Source: Topomyia yanbarensis
Taxonomy: Eukaryota > Arthropoda > Insecta > Diptera > Culicidae
DNA length: 64,000 nucleotides
Assembly (NCBI RefSeq): GCF_030247195.1
Contig: NC_080670.1
Location: 212,586,546-212,650,545 of the forward strand
Direction: 5' to 3'
This document shows, piece by piece, positions 1-12,377 of this stretch. The notes below the pieces were generated by a model that did no database searches, was not told the DNA's origin, and worked only from the letters and a program-made list of their open reading frames with translations. Each line of letters opens with the position of its first letter. Positions within the stretch are counted from its first letter, which is position 1. A program made the position numbers and the translations under genes.

Positions 1-668
1 AAAAGATAAATAGGATAAATAGGGGTACTACAAACAGTGCAAGTCATTAGAAGGATTACCTTAAAGAGTACACCCCTGAACCCAGTAAACAGGTTGCGAA
101 CCACTGCTCAACAACAAACGCTTCGACTTTGTACGTGATTTATACTGATTTATCTGCATCTATAGCAAATCATAAACCCTCTTGGCAACAAACGATTCAA
201 ACAACATTTAATATGAACCAACAACTCAACACACATCGAGGCATGGCCTACTCCGTCATCGCCATCGGCACCGGTACCCAACCTGCCATATGTACACTTG
301 TAATTATCCCCACATCCTTCAGCGCAGGCTGCCCGGTTGCTTCGATCGAATAAAGGCTATCTGTCACCGGTATATAGGGATTTAAAATTTAATCGATTTC
401 CCATTCCCCACCAGGCTGTCATACATTTTGCATACATACGGGCTCTTAGAAGCATATTCGTAATCTGCTTTTCCCTCTTGATTGACTTTGGAATGAATTA
501 TCCGTGATCTGTTCGGAGAAAGAGTCTTGCCCTACGGGATGATTCCAATGGGGAACAAAAACGGAGCAGAAAGCCAGCTTGACTGCAATTTTACACACAA
601 CGATTACGACAGCATGACATGTGTATCATGTGCACACAAGGATGGGCGTCGTTGTGTGTTTGTGTAAT

Positions 669-684
669 AGAGAGAGAGAGAGAG
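669..684. repeat. (AG)8 microsatellite
   Basis: Uninterrupted AG dinucleotides, seen directly. Short GA tracts are frequent in insect promoters as GAGA-factor-like sites, but here nothing else suggests a promoter. Confidence 0.9.
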
Positions 685-1102
685 ACTCATTTCGAATGGC
701 CGTCGCTTCGAGCTGTACACATTGCAGTGCAGTTCCGCCTCATGCAAGTCGCCTGTCGAGAAGTGAGTGGAAAATCGGAAGATTACACCATGTTTCTGCG
801 GTTTCGGTCCGACAGGCAAGTCCGAACCACTTTGGACTAATTTTTCAAGGCTGTCTGTGATTAGGAATAACTTTTCAACAAAGTTCTTTTTTTCTATCGC
901 TCCGTACAAGTTTGCAACTTGTTTGCTGACTAGCGAAATGTATTTTTTTTCTCTGTAAGCTGTCATGCGATGTCAGACGATAAGTCGGAGAACGGACCGC
1001 GATAGATAGGGCAACGAAAAGAAAAGCAAGATGCTGTAATAGATTTATCCGTCCGCTTTCCTCGCACCGTCTCGGTTTGAACGGTGCACCGCAAACAACA
1101 TC

Positions 1103-1116
1103 GAGAGAGAGAGAGA
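1103..1116. repeat. (GA)7 microsatellite
   Basis: Uninterrupted GA dinucleotides, seen directly, about 430 bases from the similar AG tract near 0.67 kb. Confidence 0.85.
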
Positions 1117-4100
1117 TATGGAGGAAAAAGTATTTTTATTTAACGAAAAATAGCTATATCTTGCGTTTACTTTGGCTTCCCGCAAGACGAGACACATCGA
1201 CTCGGGACTAGCTGATAGCTATCTACTTCGGTTCGGGATTATTTTTCACCGCTTACTAGATCAGTTTACTTGCTCTTCGTTTGTGTCAAGGCTGAAATGT
1301 CAAGGTACTTGCTGATGCTCTGCCAGTGGAGAAGTTGTTTTCCGCTTGTACCCTTCACAGGGTAATCCGGGTGTATTACGTTTAACAGGCAGTGTGGGTA
1401 TGTGTGTGACATAAGTAGGTGGCGGATGAACCTGAGTGGGTCAGGTCAAAAGAAAAGTGAAGTTAATCGATATCCTCGATTTTATGTTAGATAGCACGTC
1501 AATGGATGCGATCTGATTCAAGCGCAGAATTGATGTTACTGTCATAGCAATTCCGAAGCCTACTATGTTAGACAATGAAGTTTCGGCAAAGCCACTCGGA
1601 AACATCGATTCACGTCAGGTTTCTCCTTATTTGGGGCCTCGACCAGGTGCAAAAAAACGTGATAGTTTCGCTTGGCTGCTCAAGTAGTCTGTCTGCCTGC
1701 CAGCCAGCCAACCAGTCTACTAGCCACTGTGCGGCAAGGTAAACAGACTCCAGCCAGACTATCAACATCCATCGTGCGACAGTTTCGCGGTCGGAGCCGA
1801 AACGGGTGAGATGTTTGTTGGTTCATGATTATATTTTTCGCTTGTTCTAGTCGATTTTTCGGATCGAGGAATCGGAAAGGATCTGAAGGAGTGAAGTGCA
1901 GTAGCAGTAAAAACAGCTTTAGGGGAAAATAAAATCGATTTGTGAACCGAGAGATAGTATAGATTGATTGCGGAGAGATGGTTTCTGTTGTACCACCAAG
2001 GGCACAGGTTTGAGACCATTATTTTGGCGTGATTGCGTTATTCCATTTTATACTGAGGAGACTGCCAATCCGCACAAAAAGAGCGTTACAAACTTTGGAA
2101 ATATTTTGATTAAAAATGTACATTGTCCTAACGAAATGTATTAGGCTGTCATTTTCCGATTTAACCACGTAAATGGTTCAAAAAATTATTTTAACGCGGA
2201 TCATGTAAAAAATCCATTTAATTTTTTTTCGATCAACTGTGGCTTTGTTCTCAATTTGTAAAGCTACGTTGTATTAAAAACTAGAACTTCTGAAATCTGT
2301 TTTAGAATCAGTAAACACGAGTGACTTGGGCGGTCCTGAAGCAACGAAACCCAAAATTTAGACCCTGATCTTGACCATAACCTATAAATAACCGATTCTT
2401 TTCCAGCGGCAAAAATGTTTCGCTTCAACTATTCCAACCAACCTTTTTTTCTGTACGGGGGGTCAATGAGAACACAAGCGAGCACGGGTCGACGCCGGCT
2501 GTCACATAAATACAAGCCAGCAGCAAGTGTAAGAAAGTAGGATATCGCCACTATTTTTACCATTTCCTTTTTTTTTGAAATCCACCGCTGAATGCCGCCG
2601 CCATCATTCCGTTTCGCAGCCGGTTCAAAGTTCAAGGACGGGTGGCACTTTTCGGGCCGAATGGAAATGTATTCAGACGCTGAGAAAAGGAGAGCCGTTC
2701 GTCCTTTGTTCCCCGTCACCTTGATCGAAACTGGTTGTACCCGGGAGGTGGGATGGGAGTCTCAACGACGTGGATTGGGGTTGTAAGAAAACGGAGCTCA
2801 CCAAATGTCTGCTTCTTCTCACGCTCGCTGCTACCACGGGGTATATTTACTAGGGCTGCAGTAGCTAGACGTACAGTGGAGGAAAATTTATAGACTGATC
2901 GAAACTGCCGGCATAAATATCGCGTTCGTACTTAACCTTCGCCCGGGTGTGATAGCAATTTCGTTCTTTGCTGACGCGGTTACAATCATTACGGAGTGAG
3001 TTGTAGGCTGCGGGTGAAATGTTTGCATAGCTAAATAGTTGATTTCGGTGAAGTAAAATTGAGAAAACAGTAAAAAACCATGCGTCTCCATCGAAACTGT
3101 CAGTTGCGTGGGGACGCGTGGTTTTTTCTTACAAACGCACCGAATCGCAACTAATCTATTAACGCAAGGAAAAAATGTTCTCGAAACATCGAACAGCACA
3201 GTAACAATAAACAAAATCAAAGCAGGCGAGGCGTAATCACGAAAAGTTTTCCCCAAATCGGACACAATTTATGAGCTATCGATTTCTGGGTTCTGGGTAT
3301 TTTCGGAACGACAGCCGCCCGGAACACAGATACCGGGATTGCACCACTTAGTCGTTGCTTTTAGCAGCTTATTTGCACAAAAGCACCCCCAGCTTTCGCA
3401 TATAAGTGTGTCGGAAAAGTTTTACCGTACGCCTGAAATAGGATCGGCCGTAGTCAACCTTCAACGGGTTGTTTATCGGTGAGCGGAATGGACGTGTTTT
3501 TCTGCTGGAATATGGTGTATAATTTTTGGGATTTAATTGACTGTTACGTTCTGCGTCTAGCGCAAAGTACTACCGGATCCGTTGGAAATGGGAAAACGTA
3601 GTCGGTTCGGTTTAGCCGGTCTGTGCTAATAAGGGTCTAAGTATGAAACTGGTTGTGTTCAACGGTAAGATTCCGTTGGGAAACAAAATGAACATGTTGG
3701 AAAGGATGTGTTTTAATTGAGTGTAATTAAAATACAGCACGTTAAAACGTTGTCCATTTTGGGTAGTAAGCAGGGCATGGGAATGAGGTTAAGTTTGGAA
3801 CCATTTTTTGGTAGTTATACAAGGAAGCCACCTGAAACCGCTCGTATTTTTTCTTTATTTCGACGGTATCTAATCTGCAGATTGGAATCCTATCTTTGGC
3901 TCAATTTTATTCACATTCAAATTTCGAGCTGTCACCCTGTTAAATAAATTTGATAAACAGTGAGACGGGATATCTCTTCCAATTTTCAAGCAATTTTAAT
4001 GTTTTGTTAAAAGTTTTAAAGTGTAATAAAGCCGTCCATAGTAACTCGTAATATCAACTCAAAACTAGTCAAATAAAATCGTATTCCTACTTTGGATTAC

Positions 4101-5367
4101 AAGATCATGAATTATTCGGACTTTTAATTTGTGCTTTAATGGATCTCGTGGACCAGATTTCCTAATTTGACAGTTTAATCTCTGAAATCGTTTTTTTTTC
4201 GGCTGTCGAATCCTAAATCTCAATTTTTGTATTTCAGCGCTCCAGACCTTGGATTATGGAAAGCGGATTTCGGATCTAAGCTGCTCAAGTAATTCGGTTC
4301 GGTGTAGGACATCGAATGACGATCAGCAGCCGCTATTAACAATGTCACAAAGAAGATGAATGATATTATGGCGGTAGAAAAATTATGCGGAGAGAAACAA
4401 TATCTACAATCAAGTGCCAAGTGTTAAACTACATCTGGGATAACAGAGAAATTTACCAGCAAGTGTAAATCCTCAAAAATGTGTAGTGTAGTGACATTAT
4501 ATTCCGTTATGATAGTAACTCACGTATTGGTTTGAACAATTAAACAAAAAATTTAAATAGAATTTGAAAGAAATCACAGTAGGCTGGTGCGGAGCTTCGT
4601 CGACATGTCGCATACGAATAGGAAATAGAAAATCTAGAGAAATCTCAAATGATATACGCAATTTAAGCCGCACACTTCACAGCTGATCGACGAAAAACCA
4701 CAAAGAAACAGACATCTGGAACACCGCCACCAGTCTACGTAAATAATGATGATTGCTTTTGACAATGATCACAGTTTAAATCATCGGTAAGTTCAACACA
4801 AACGTCGATGAACTGTAGAATTTCTTAAAAATTTCTTCGAGTAAAAAACGAAGTTTCAGAAAATATCCGAAATTTTAGAGGTGTACGATTCAGTTAAACG
4901 AAACAAACTATGAAAGATAGTGCTTAAACGTGGTTTTCCGACAAAGCTGATTCGTATAACGCTGGATGGGTCAAAAATCGAGCGTCAATAGCAGGCCAGG
5001 GAGACATCCATCTCGTTTGTCAAGTAAGATAAATTGCTGCAGGTCTCCAGGTACGTTAGAAGCTCGTCATCAGACTCAGTGGTAGTAGGATCTGCTGTAA
5101 CATTCCTGATAACGGCGATTCGGTTCTGGACTCGATCCCCAAGAAGCATCGTGCCCAAACCCTCGATTGACCCCACTCTGCTTGTACGGATAACCCATAA
5201 ATCACAATAGGCAAGTTGGGATAGCGAGCTTGAGGACTAACGTGGAGTTATCCCAAAAATTCAAATGTGATTGGAACAAAGGAGGATGCGATTGCGTTTG
5301 CAAGGAGTGGTAAACTCCAGAGATTTCTTGTTTCCCGCTTGTAGTTTCACCAAGTATCAGCAGTGAC

Positions 5368-6120
5368 ATGATTACAGAGTGTACCACAAGGAAACCAATA
5401 AAAGCCAGGGTTCCAGAATCGAGTGTTCAACCCGAGAGCAAGCAGCTACACCACTCAGAATGGTTAATGGCATGGGAAGTCGAACTTGATGGTGGAGAAA
5501 AAAAAAACGTCAACGAGCTCACCACGGTCAAGCAGCTAGAGATGAGCATTAACTTTGCAGTAACAACTGCTGAACGTGAGCAGAAAGTGTTCTTTGTAAG
5601 AGCTGAATCTACTGACAAAGCACTGAAGGAAGCCGCAGAATATGAACGCTAACAAAGATCGGTACCCGAAGCAAGAGAATAGCGAGCAATCAGAAGAACG
5701 TTCGAAAGGACCGCGGCTGGTGCATCGTGAAAAACCAGTAGGCGAAGCTAAGGATAGAAAAGGAGAAGGAGCAGAAGAAGAAAAAGAACCTCTTCGCTGG
5801 AGAGGTACACGGTCTATGCACTGATCCTTAAAACGAACGATATAACATCGTACGCGGCTCATGTCAAGAGAATGTGTGAGAGAGAACCCGTAGTTGAAGG
5901 AGTTGGGAAAGAATGTCTTTAAAACAAGGCTGAAGAAGTACCCTTTTGTCATAAGCTCGATCTCTCCCGAGCTTCCTGCGAAATTCTTGACCAGCGAAGC
6001 AATCGTGAGAACTCTGTCACAAGAAGCCGTAGCCGAGTGTAAGATGTTGGACGAGATTACTACCGATGAACTGAGGAGTGTACTGCCTTGGAACTGCAGG
6101 GCTCGAACAGGTCTCTATTA
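5368..6120 (+). pseudogene. R1-clade LINE ORF1 (gag-like) remnant
   Basis: Degenerate first ORF of a non-LTR retrotransposon, read in three pieces across frameshifts (5368-5652, 5642-5890, 5894-6120). The middle is a long charged Glu/Lys/Arg segment. It is followed by a piece reading ...NDITSYAAHVKRM and then VRTLSQEAVAECKMLDEIT, which match the conserved end of R1-type gag proteins as I know the family. This protein binds element RNA and forms the ribonucleoprotein. The usual C-terminal CCHC knuckles are not visible; the frame stops at 6120 where they should follow. The downstream endonuclease and RT remnants are on the same strand and in the expected order, which supports the call. It is not functional. 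Confidence 0.7.
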
Positions 6121-6177
6121 ACATCGTAACGCAGCTCATCGCTAATGGATAACATGAATTGGCGACCTAGTTAGCTG

Positions 6178-6618
6178 TACACATATAGCGACCACCAGGC
6201 GATCCACTACACCATTAGTCGGCGGAATTGTACTGTAATGCGGAGAGTGAGGATTGACGAACTGAAGTGGAGAATGAAGGTCTTGGACAAGCACCTTTTT
6301 GTCGAAACACTTCGTTTAGACAGCAGCGCCCCAATTACGAATGTGCCGATGATCTGTCGGGGTTACTAGCGAGGGCGTGTGACGTAACAAACCGTGGAGT
6401 TGCCGGCGTATTGGTGGGACAAATGGCTAAGAACATTCCGTGCTACCTTCCTAAAGGCCGAAAGACGAGTTCAAAGAGGAGATCTGCGGCAGTCAGGGAA
6501 GAGCGTAAGATCACTACCTCGAAGGAAACTCCCATTCCGACCAGCGCTAATTCGTATTTCGCAAGGGTGGAGGGTCTGAAGCCCACCTCGGAGCTTTTGG
6601 AGAAATTCTCAAGCCCTG
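6178..6618 (+). pseudogene. R1-clade LINE endonuclease tail and EN-RT linker
   Basis: Remnant of ORF2. Only the end of the apurinic-like endonuclease remains: the SDHQAI motif is at 6187-6204, the conserved Ser-Asp-His of the active site. It runs into the linker between endonuclease and RT, with pieces such as LFVETLRLDSSAPITN (about 6290-6345) and WWDKWLRTFRATFLKAERRVQRGD (split here as WWDKWLRTFR then ATFLKAERRVQRGD, near 6408-6490). Several frameshifts and stops break it. Most of the endonuclease between the ORF1 remnant and 6178 is missing, a deletion of several hundred bases compared with a full element. Confidence 0.7.
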
Positions 6619-7117
6619 GTGGATAATCTGTATGCCGACATAGCAATATTGGACATCGCCAAGGCTTACAACACAGTCTACCGCAAGGGTGTTCTCCAGC
6701 AGCTAGCTAGCTGGGGACTCACCGGAAGCCTTGGGAACTACATCAAGGACTATCTCAACAATCGTGTCTTCCGAGTGGGAGTCGGTAGCTTACAGCCCAT
6801 AACGCCGTAACTTTATTCCTTGTCAGCATGACGTCACCTCTGAATCCCTGCCGGGAGGAATTTATAATTTTGTCTACGTCGACGACATCATAATCGTCGT
6901 GGTGGGAGGATTAAAACTCCAAGCTACAGTTAACGACATCGGAAAGTGGGCTGAAGCAGTTGAGTTCAACATAGTCGCCGCTAAATGCTCAGTGTCCCAC
7001 TGCTGCAATTTCCTTCACGTAACCACTGACCTGTTAAACAATGAAACACATTTATTCCTTTCCGCAGAGCCAAAAATTCTCGGAATTACGCTGGACAGTC
7101 AAACGACGTGCTTATGA
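6619..7117 (+). pseudogene. R1-clade LINE reverse transcriptase palm remnant
   Basis: RT domain fragment. Motif A region reads AILDIAKAYNTVYRKGVLQQ (about 6643-6702), followed by LASWGLTGSLGNYIKDYLNN. After a short gap and frameshift near 6810 the catalytic palm appears as FVYVDDIII with YVDD at 6875-6886, so both catalytic aspartates are kept. The frame then runs open to 7117 with the thumb-proximal piece GKWAEAVEFNIVAAKCSVSH. The N-terminal fingers and the C-terminal domain are absent, so this is a dead, internally deleted copy. Assignment to the R1 clade rests on remembered motif resemblance; a general RT call is near certain. Confidence 0.85.
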
Positions 7118-8539
7118 GGATCCTTGCACACCTGTACTACTATGTACTGTACTTCCCAGAGAAACGTTTCACTAGTCTACTGCGATTTCTTTCAAATTAT
7201 ATTTAATTTTTTTGTGATATTTCAACCAAATTTTTGAACATGTGATATTATTACGACGGAATATTTTTTTGTCGTGGAAGATCGAAATCACAATACAACA
7301 ATATCTTGGCGTCTCTGGCATCGAAAGTCTCTTGGAGTCGTCATCCAATGATTGAAGGTTGCATTATGAGATCCTGAAAATCGAAAGAAATAAATTAGAA
7401 CAGTTTTCTAGTTTGTTTAAAAGGACTTAAAGTTTCTAAATTTTAGTAAAAATTATTGAACACTTTTTCAGTTGATGGTTTCATACTTCAGAATAGATAA
7501 AGAGTTTAGCTAGGATATAAGTAACAATCTTATAAAAGGTTTTAAAGGATTGTTCTAGGGATTGATCAACGACACGACTAGACACTTGAATTCTAAAAGT
7601 GTATCGGAAATATGACTACCCCTCAGTGACTCAGGTAACTGGTAATGTCAAATATGACATTTCGTTAGAAAAAGCATAAAACTAGTAACACTGGATAGTT
7701 TGTTATTTTTTTCAAATAGCCTTATAGTTACCGTTGCATTCCTTAGTTACGCTTGAAAAAATAATAACAAATCAAATCAATAAAATTTCCGGACTTTATT
7801 ATACAGTCGTTTTCGGATTTTATTCCCTTATCGTAATCATACCCCTCATTTCTGAAGTTATTTCCTGCTGTCGTTCCTTTGCATTCATTCAAGCAAGTAT
7901 CGTGATTTTGGCGGAACTGATCAACGTGACTAAATACTCTCCAAATTAGTTCTGAAGGTATTCAAACCACTCAATAGATTTTGTTTGGCTCGTTGCGATG
8001 TAAGGTTTGCAATTTCAGAAAAGTTATCTTACGGGACTATATTCCGGAATTACCAACATTCAAAGCATGTTCAATAGCCAGCGGAACTGAAGATAATCGA
8101 TCGGCTACGCTACTAAACGAAACTTCAGCCCAGCCTTTGTAAAGAGTTATCTACAATACAGGCTTCTATTTACCAATCTTATTACTTCAAGTTTAATGTT
8201 TAACAAACGTGAACTGCTAATGAAACATTTTGAGACTTTCGAAAATTTCAAAAAGCTAGTACCCGTACAAGAACAATCGAAGTCTGTGAATACGTCTACG
8301 CTGACTACTGGAGTAAGAACTGCACGTAAAATTTCAGGCACCGCACGGCACATCCGAATGGACCATTGTATCTCGGATGGAGATTTCGAAAGCACATTCC
8401 TACAGGTACCTATCGTGTCCTTTGGGACGCTCAACAACAGTACCCTCTTAATTTGAAACCGGATCACTAGCTAGGATAAGCACCGGTCGTATCACGAACA
8501 ACATTACGTTGATGGATCAAGACCAGCGGAGGCAGACGT
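7118..8539. other. Unassigned AT-rich spacer
   Basis: No gene recognised. The only longer frame (8196-8456, 86 codons) has no motif that I know and is overlapped by a frame of similar length on the other strand. It may be old transposon DNA, but nothing proves it. Confidence 0.55.
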
Positions 8540-8547
8540 ATGATCAG

Positions 8548-9438
8548 TAGAGTGGGACATGGTTATATGAAAAAAATAAAATTTGGCTCCGAGTAACTTT
8601 TTGGGTCTCATTTAGCTCCCAGAACAACTCTGCAAATTTTTAGCTCGATGGGTGATACTATATTTTTGCGCCCACGGTTTAAAGTTTACATGGGATTTCG
8701 TATGGAAAAATTGTCTTTTGCAAATTAATTCTTCCAAGAGTCGCCCGTTATCTCCTAAAAATAAACAGACGTCTGATTTTTATAGGAAATTTGCCAAGGA
8801 AACAAAGTTTAGAAGACTGCAAAACGATCTGATGCTTGTGGAAAAAGTTATTAAGCAAAAACCGATTGATGCCCTGACGATTGATGAAAATTTCACTTTT
8901 CATAGCATCACTGCTTCTGACGGTTTTATTATATACAAATTTTTTAACTTTCTCTTATTATGTACAAAAGAAGCCTCAATTTATCCCTCAAAACCTTGCG
9001 AAGTTGCCAAATAGTACAGATAAACGATTTAGATACGTTAAGAGAGGATTAAAACAAAATTGCGTATAATTGGACAACCAACAGCAGTGGTGCTAGAAAA
9101 AATGAATATTTTATCAATCGTCAGAGGATCAATTGGTTTCTGCTTAATAACTTTTTTCTCAATCATCAGATCGTTTCGCGGTTTTCGAGACTTTTTTTCT
9201 TTGTTAAATTTCCTATACAAGCCACATAACGACTTATTTTTAGGAAGTAATGGGCGACTCCTGGAGGAATTATTTTGTTAAAGTTAACTTTCCCATACAA
9301 AATCCCATGTAAACTTTAAACAGTTGGCGCAAAAATATAGTTTCACCGATCGAGCTAAGAATTTGCACAATTGTTCTAGGACCCAAATGGTACCTAAAAA
9401 GTTGCTCGGAGCTGGAATCTATTTTTTGTCCCACCCTA
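8548..9438. mobile_element. 891-bp foldback hAT-type MITE with 8-bp target duplication
   Basis: The left end reads TAGAGTGGGAC and the right end, reverse-complemented, TAGGGTGGGAC. Homology between the arms then continues for about 380 bases each way (left arm about 8548-8930, right arm about 9060-9438), including the shared words TTTAAAGTTTACATGGGATT and TTTTTGCGCC. The element is flanked by the direct repeat ATGATCAG at 8540-8547 and 9439-9446. An 8-bp target duplication is typical of hAT transposons. No transposase is encoded, so it would have moved non-autonomously. Reading frames inside (up to 120 codons) are by-products of the palindrome. Confidence 0.85.
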
Positions 9439-9892
9439 ATGATCAGCAGTAGTAAGCTGAGCATTCCCACCACAATATGATAAGAAAAAATCAGATGAAA
9501 CAGCAATAGACTGCAGTCAGTTCTGACATATCGGCGCTCGAACTCTGCATAGAACAGGAACATTTGTTGCCCAATTTATTAAAATTAACCTAAACTACCC
9601 AAAAAATCTGGAAACAGAAACGAAGACCTTGACGACTGATAACTGATACTCTAATTATTCATTATGTGTTTCATTTAATTTTCTCATAGATAAACGAACT
9701 ACTGCCAAAAATTTACTATATGTTTGATATATTAAAAATGATGAAGATGGTTATGTCTTAACTGGTCTCTTGTTAACTGTTTTTCTAGATTATATACGGG
9801 AATCAGAACCAGGATTTTCCTGCTCCAAAAATTACTTCTCTTGGTCTTGAATGGGACTGCGGAGGGATTTCTGAGCATCAGCAAGAGTAACT

Positions 9893-11197
9893 AGGGGAGC
9901 TGGGGGTAAGCCCGACACTCCACGACTTTTCCCAGATATCAAATCAATACAATAATGGCAGGATATTATTAGTACGATTATTTTAGGCATTTCGATACAT
10001 ATCGATGCCATATGGATTCATTAAACGTCAACAAAATAAACAAAACAAGCGAAAGCAAAGTTGATGCGCTTTTGGATGTTATTTTTAGTTGATACATTTT
10101 AAGGTTTCAATAACACAAAAGCTTTGAAAATGACCAGTTTTTGTGTCACACATTCTATTCTACTCTCCATATCGTTATCTGTGTGAATTGAAGATAAGTT
10201 TGAGTATTTCAATACTGTTAATTGAGCATTTAACAAAAATGTGCGCTGTTGGGTTAAGACCGACAGTTTTTGGGTGGGGTAAGACCGACACGGTGTTTAG
10301 TTGATTGGGTTCGTTTTTGAATTGATGCAAACGACTGGGTATATTTGTTGTGTTCAATTATACTATAATTACGTCATGTTAATAATTGAAATAGACCGAA
10401 ACTATGTTTTTTTTGCATTTATTTATCAGTATTGTCTAAAAGCCGACCAAAAAAATAAAGAATTAAATTGAACGTGATTCATAGTTATATTACAAACAGA
10501 AACGAAAAGTACAATCTAATATGAGATTTTGAAATGATATTGATGAAAAATTTTCATTGACCGCCGGATTATTGATCAACAGTGTTCCGAAAAATCACAA
10601 CACGAACCGGATAGCTTACTACGAAGCGTGCGTCACTTTTAAGCGAATGAGTCCTAGTAATAGCGTATATAATCTGTTTGTAGAACAGCTCTTCCTCGTT
10701 AGAATGGCTATACAAGTGGCAATAAACCTCGAAAGAATTACTTGAGAAAACCCGTGCCATAATATAAACCATGCGTTAAACATTATTTATTCATAACACC
10801 ACGCATTCGAATGCTCTTCCTATTGCTACGCGATGAAACTACAGAAAGCATGCGTTTGCGTCACACATACTCATATACACATAATTGCACTTTATCACAC
10901 ATACCCAATACATTTTTAATGGAAAAAATTGAACAAAAAGAAAGTTCAAAAGGGGGTCGCTCTTGCCCCTTTGGGGTGTCGGTCTTACCCGCAGCGTTTT
11001 TAAAATGTCATTTTGCTCCATTTTTCAGCAAACAATAATTTTTAATGAATTCAATTTTTTGAAACGCTGAAAAAATTATATTTTGTTAAGAACCACCTAA
11101 ACAAGGATTATGCACAGAATAAACAATTTTAGGAGCTTTGTGGAATTTTAGAAAAATTATTACGCTTAAGGTGTCTGACTTGCCCCGCGGTCCCCTA
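9893..11197. mobile_element. TIR element with repeated GGGTAAGACCGACAC motifs
   Basis: The left end TAGGGGAGCTGGGGGTAAG and the right end, reverse-complemented, TAGGGGACCGCGGGGCAAG form imperfect terminal inverted repeats of about 28 bases. TA on both outer sides would fit a TA target duplication, but this is uncertain. The end motif recurs inside: about 10254-10269 and 10275-10290 in direct orientation and 10976-10991 inverted. Such subterminal copies resemble transposase-binding sites. No transposase frame is present. The interior is AT-rich and unassigned. Confidence 0.65.
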
Positions 11198-11954
11198 ACA
11201 ATTCATAGTTTTCAGACCCACCACATTGTAGAGAGTTTAGCGTGCATTCGAAAGATTCTTTAATTATTGGGGTCGATGTTTAGGTCGAAGGTTTGTGTGT
11301 TCACATACAAACATTAGATAGCATTTGTTGCATGTTCTGGTGAATTCTTAGGAAAGGGATGCAAGTTTCTGTGTAATTTTATTAATGTGTACTATAACCT
11401 GGTGCCTAAAACTATTTTTCAGTTCAAGGAAAAGTAACTTCATTTTTCAACGAATGGAATGACTAATATTATAAACGTTTCTATAAGTTTCTATATGGTT
11501 CGGGGAAGCGGCTCAAAGAACTGGAAAACTGCAGAAATTCTGTCTTGGACAAGGTGTATTATTTGATCTTTTCAGACGGTTAATTGCTGGGCTAATTTTC
11601 GTATGGCTCTGAAATCGAAAGTGTTTTAGTAGAAAGTAATTCATTTAGGTTTAAAATACTTCGCTGAGGGTTTTCGAGAATACGTTTACAATTTCACCAA
11701 CTAGACACCGATATAATTTCTGGTTTCTGAAGTTTTTGTGTGTAGTTTGAAATCTTAATTTTTGTAATCGCCTCCGGTGTTCTAGCAGTCACGTAGTTCC
11801 GTGGACAAAGTGCTAGGGGCAGCACGGCGTTCGAAACTGAAGACGAATCGTTTCATCGTGATGTTAGTTACCGCCATTGCGACAATGGGATCTGAAGCGT
11901 GATCTGGTTGCCGAGCGAGGTGTTCGCGAGCGACTCCAGTAGTGAGTCGAATGT

Positions 11955-12377
11955 CGTGGCAATTAAGTAATCGAACGATCGCGGGTTGTCTTTTTCGGTG
12001 TCTTCGATCGGGTATGGCGTTCGCGGCACTTTCACGGCTTTGGCTGTAACTCTTGGAATGAGTTCGGAGCTCATGAGAGCGCGAACGTGGACTGCGGCTC
12101 CGAGATATCTTGCGTGCTTTAGTATAATCTCGGACATAATGATCTCGCTCTCCACACTCGTAGCATCTCTCGTCCGGATGGAAGCTACCACGACCTCCTT
12201 TGTCATGCGGTGGTCCGCCACCACCACTACCACCACCGCGAAAACCACGACCTTGCCGGTAAGCAGTTCGACACGAGCACGACGGCTGCAGATTGTTCTT
12301 CCTGTAAGGGCCGAATCCTCTGCATCCCTTCTATAACCCGGATGGATTGCGAGCAATCTACACGTTGTTGCCTAATT
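11955..12377 (-). pseudogene. SR splicing factor pseudogene (x16 / SRSF7 type)
   Basis: Decayed copy of an RRM-zinc-knuckle-RS protein that in life binds pre-mRNA and promotes splice-site choice in the nucleus. Reading the minus strand: the RRM middle reads NNV-stop-IARNPSG, the stop being TAG at 12358-12360 where Trp is expected. The RNP1 segment is deleted. RRDAED, then TICSRRARVELLTGK, follow (about 12335-12255). A one-base frameshift near 12250 leads into a Gly/Arg linker, RGFRGGGSGGGGPPHD. The knuckle CYECGERDHYVRDY comes next (about 12165-12125), in which the last metal-binding Cys is now Tyr. The RS-type tail starts ISRSRSPRSRSHE. Stop, frameshift, deletion and lost Cys show it is dead. 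The lack of introns across RRM, knuckle and RS suggests a processed copy, but I see no clear poly(A) tract. The frames that look longer on either strand here are out of frame with this protein. Confidence 0.85.

Larger units (their letters stand above)
1..5367. other. Unassigned non-coding DNA
   Basis: I recognise no gene or transposon here. Open frames are short, overlap on both strands and show no known motif. The sequence alternates between AT-rich stretches and moderately CG-rich unique stretches (for example about 2.4-3.4 kb), as is common in mosquito introns and intergenic DNA. Two GA microsatellites are listed separately. Conserved non-coding elements or untranslated exons could be present but cannot be told from sequence alone. 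Confidence 0.6.

Noticed and set aside
5536..5952. 138-codon minus-strand frame
   Set aside because: Antisense shadow of the charged region of the R1-like ORF1 remnant.
8652..9563. Frames of 60-120 codons inside the foldback at 8.5-9.4 kb
   Set aside because: They mirror each other between the arms of the palindrome and have no transposase motif.
11868..12356. 162-codon minus-strand frame as a gene
   Set aside because: Only its first part shares the frame of the SR pseudogene; the rest is out of frame after a one-base shift.
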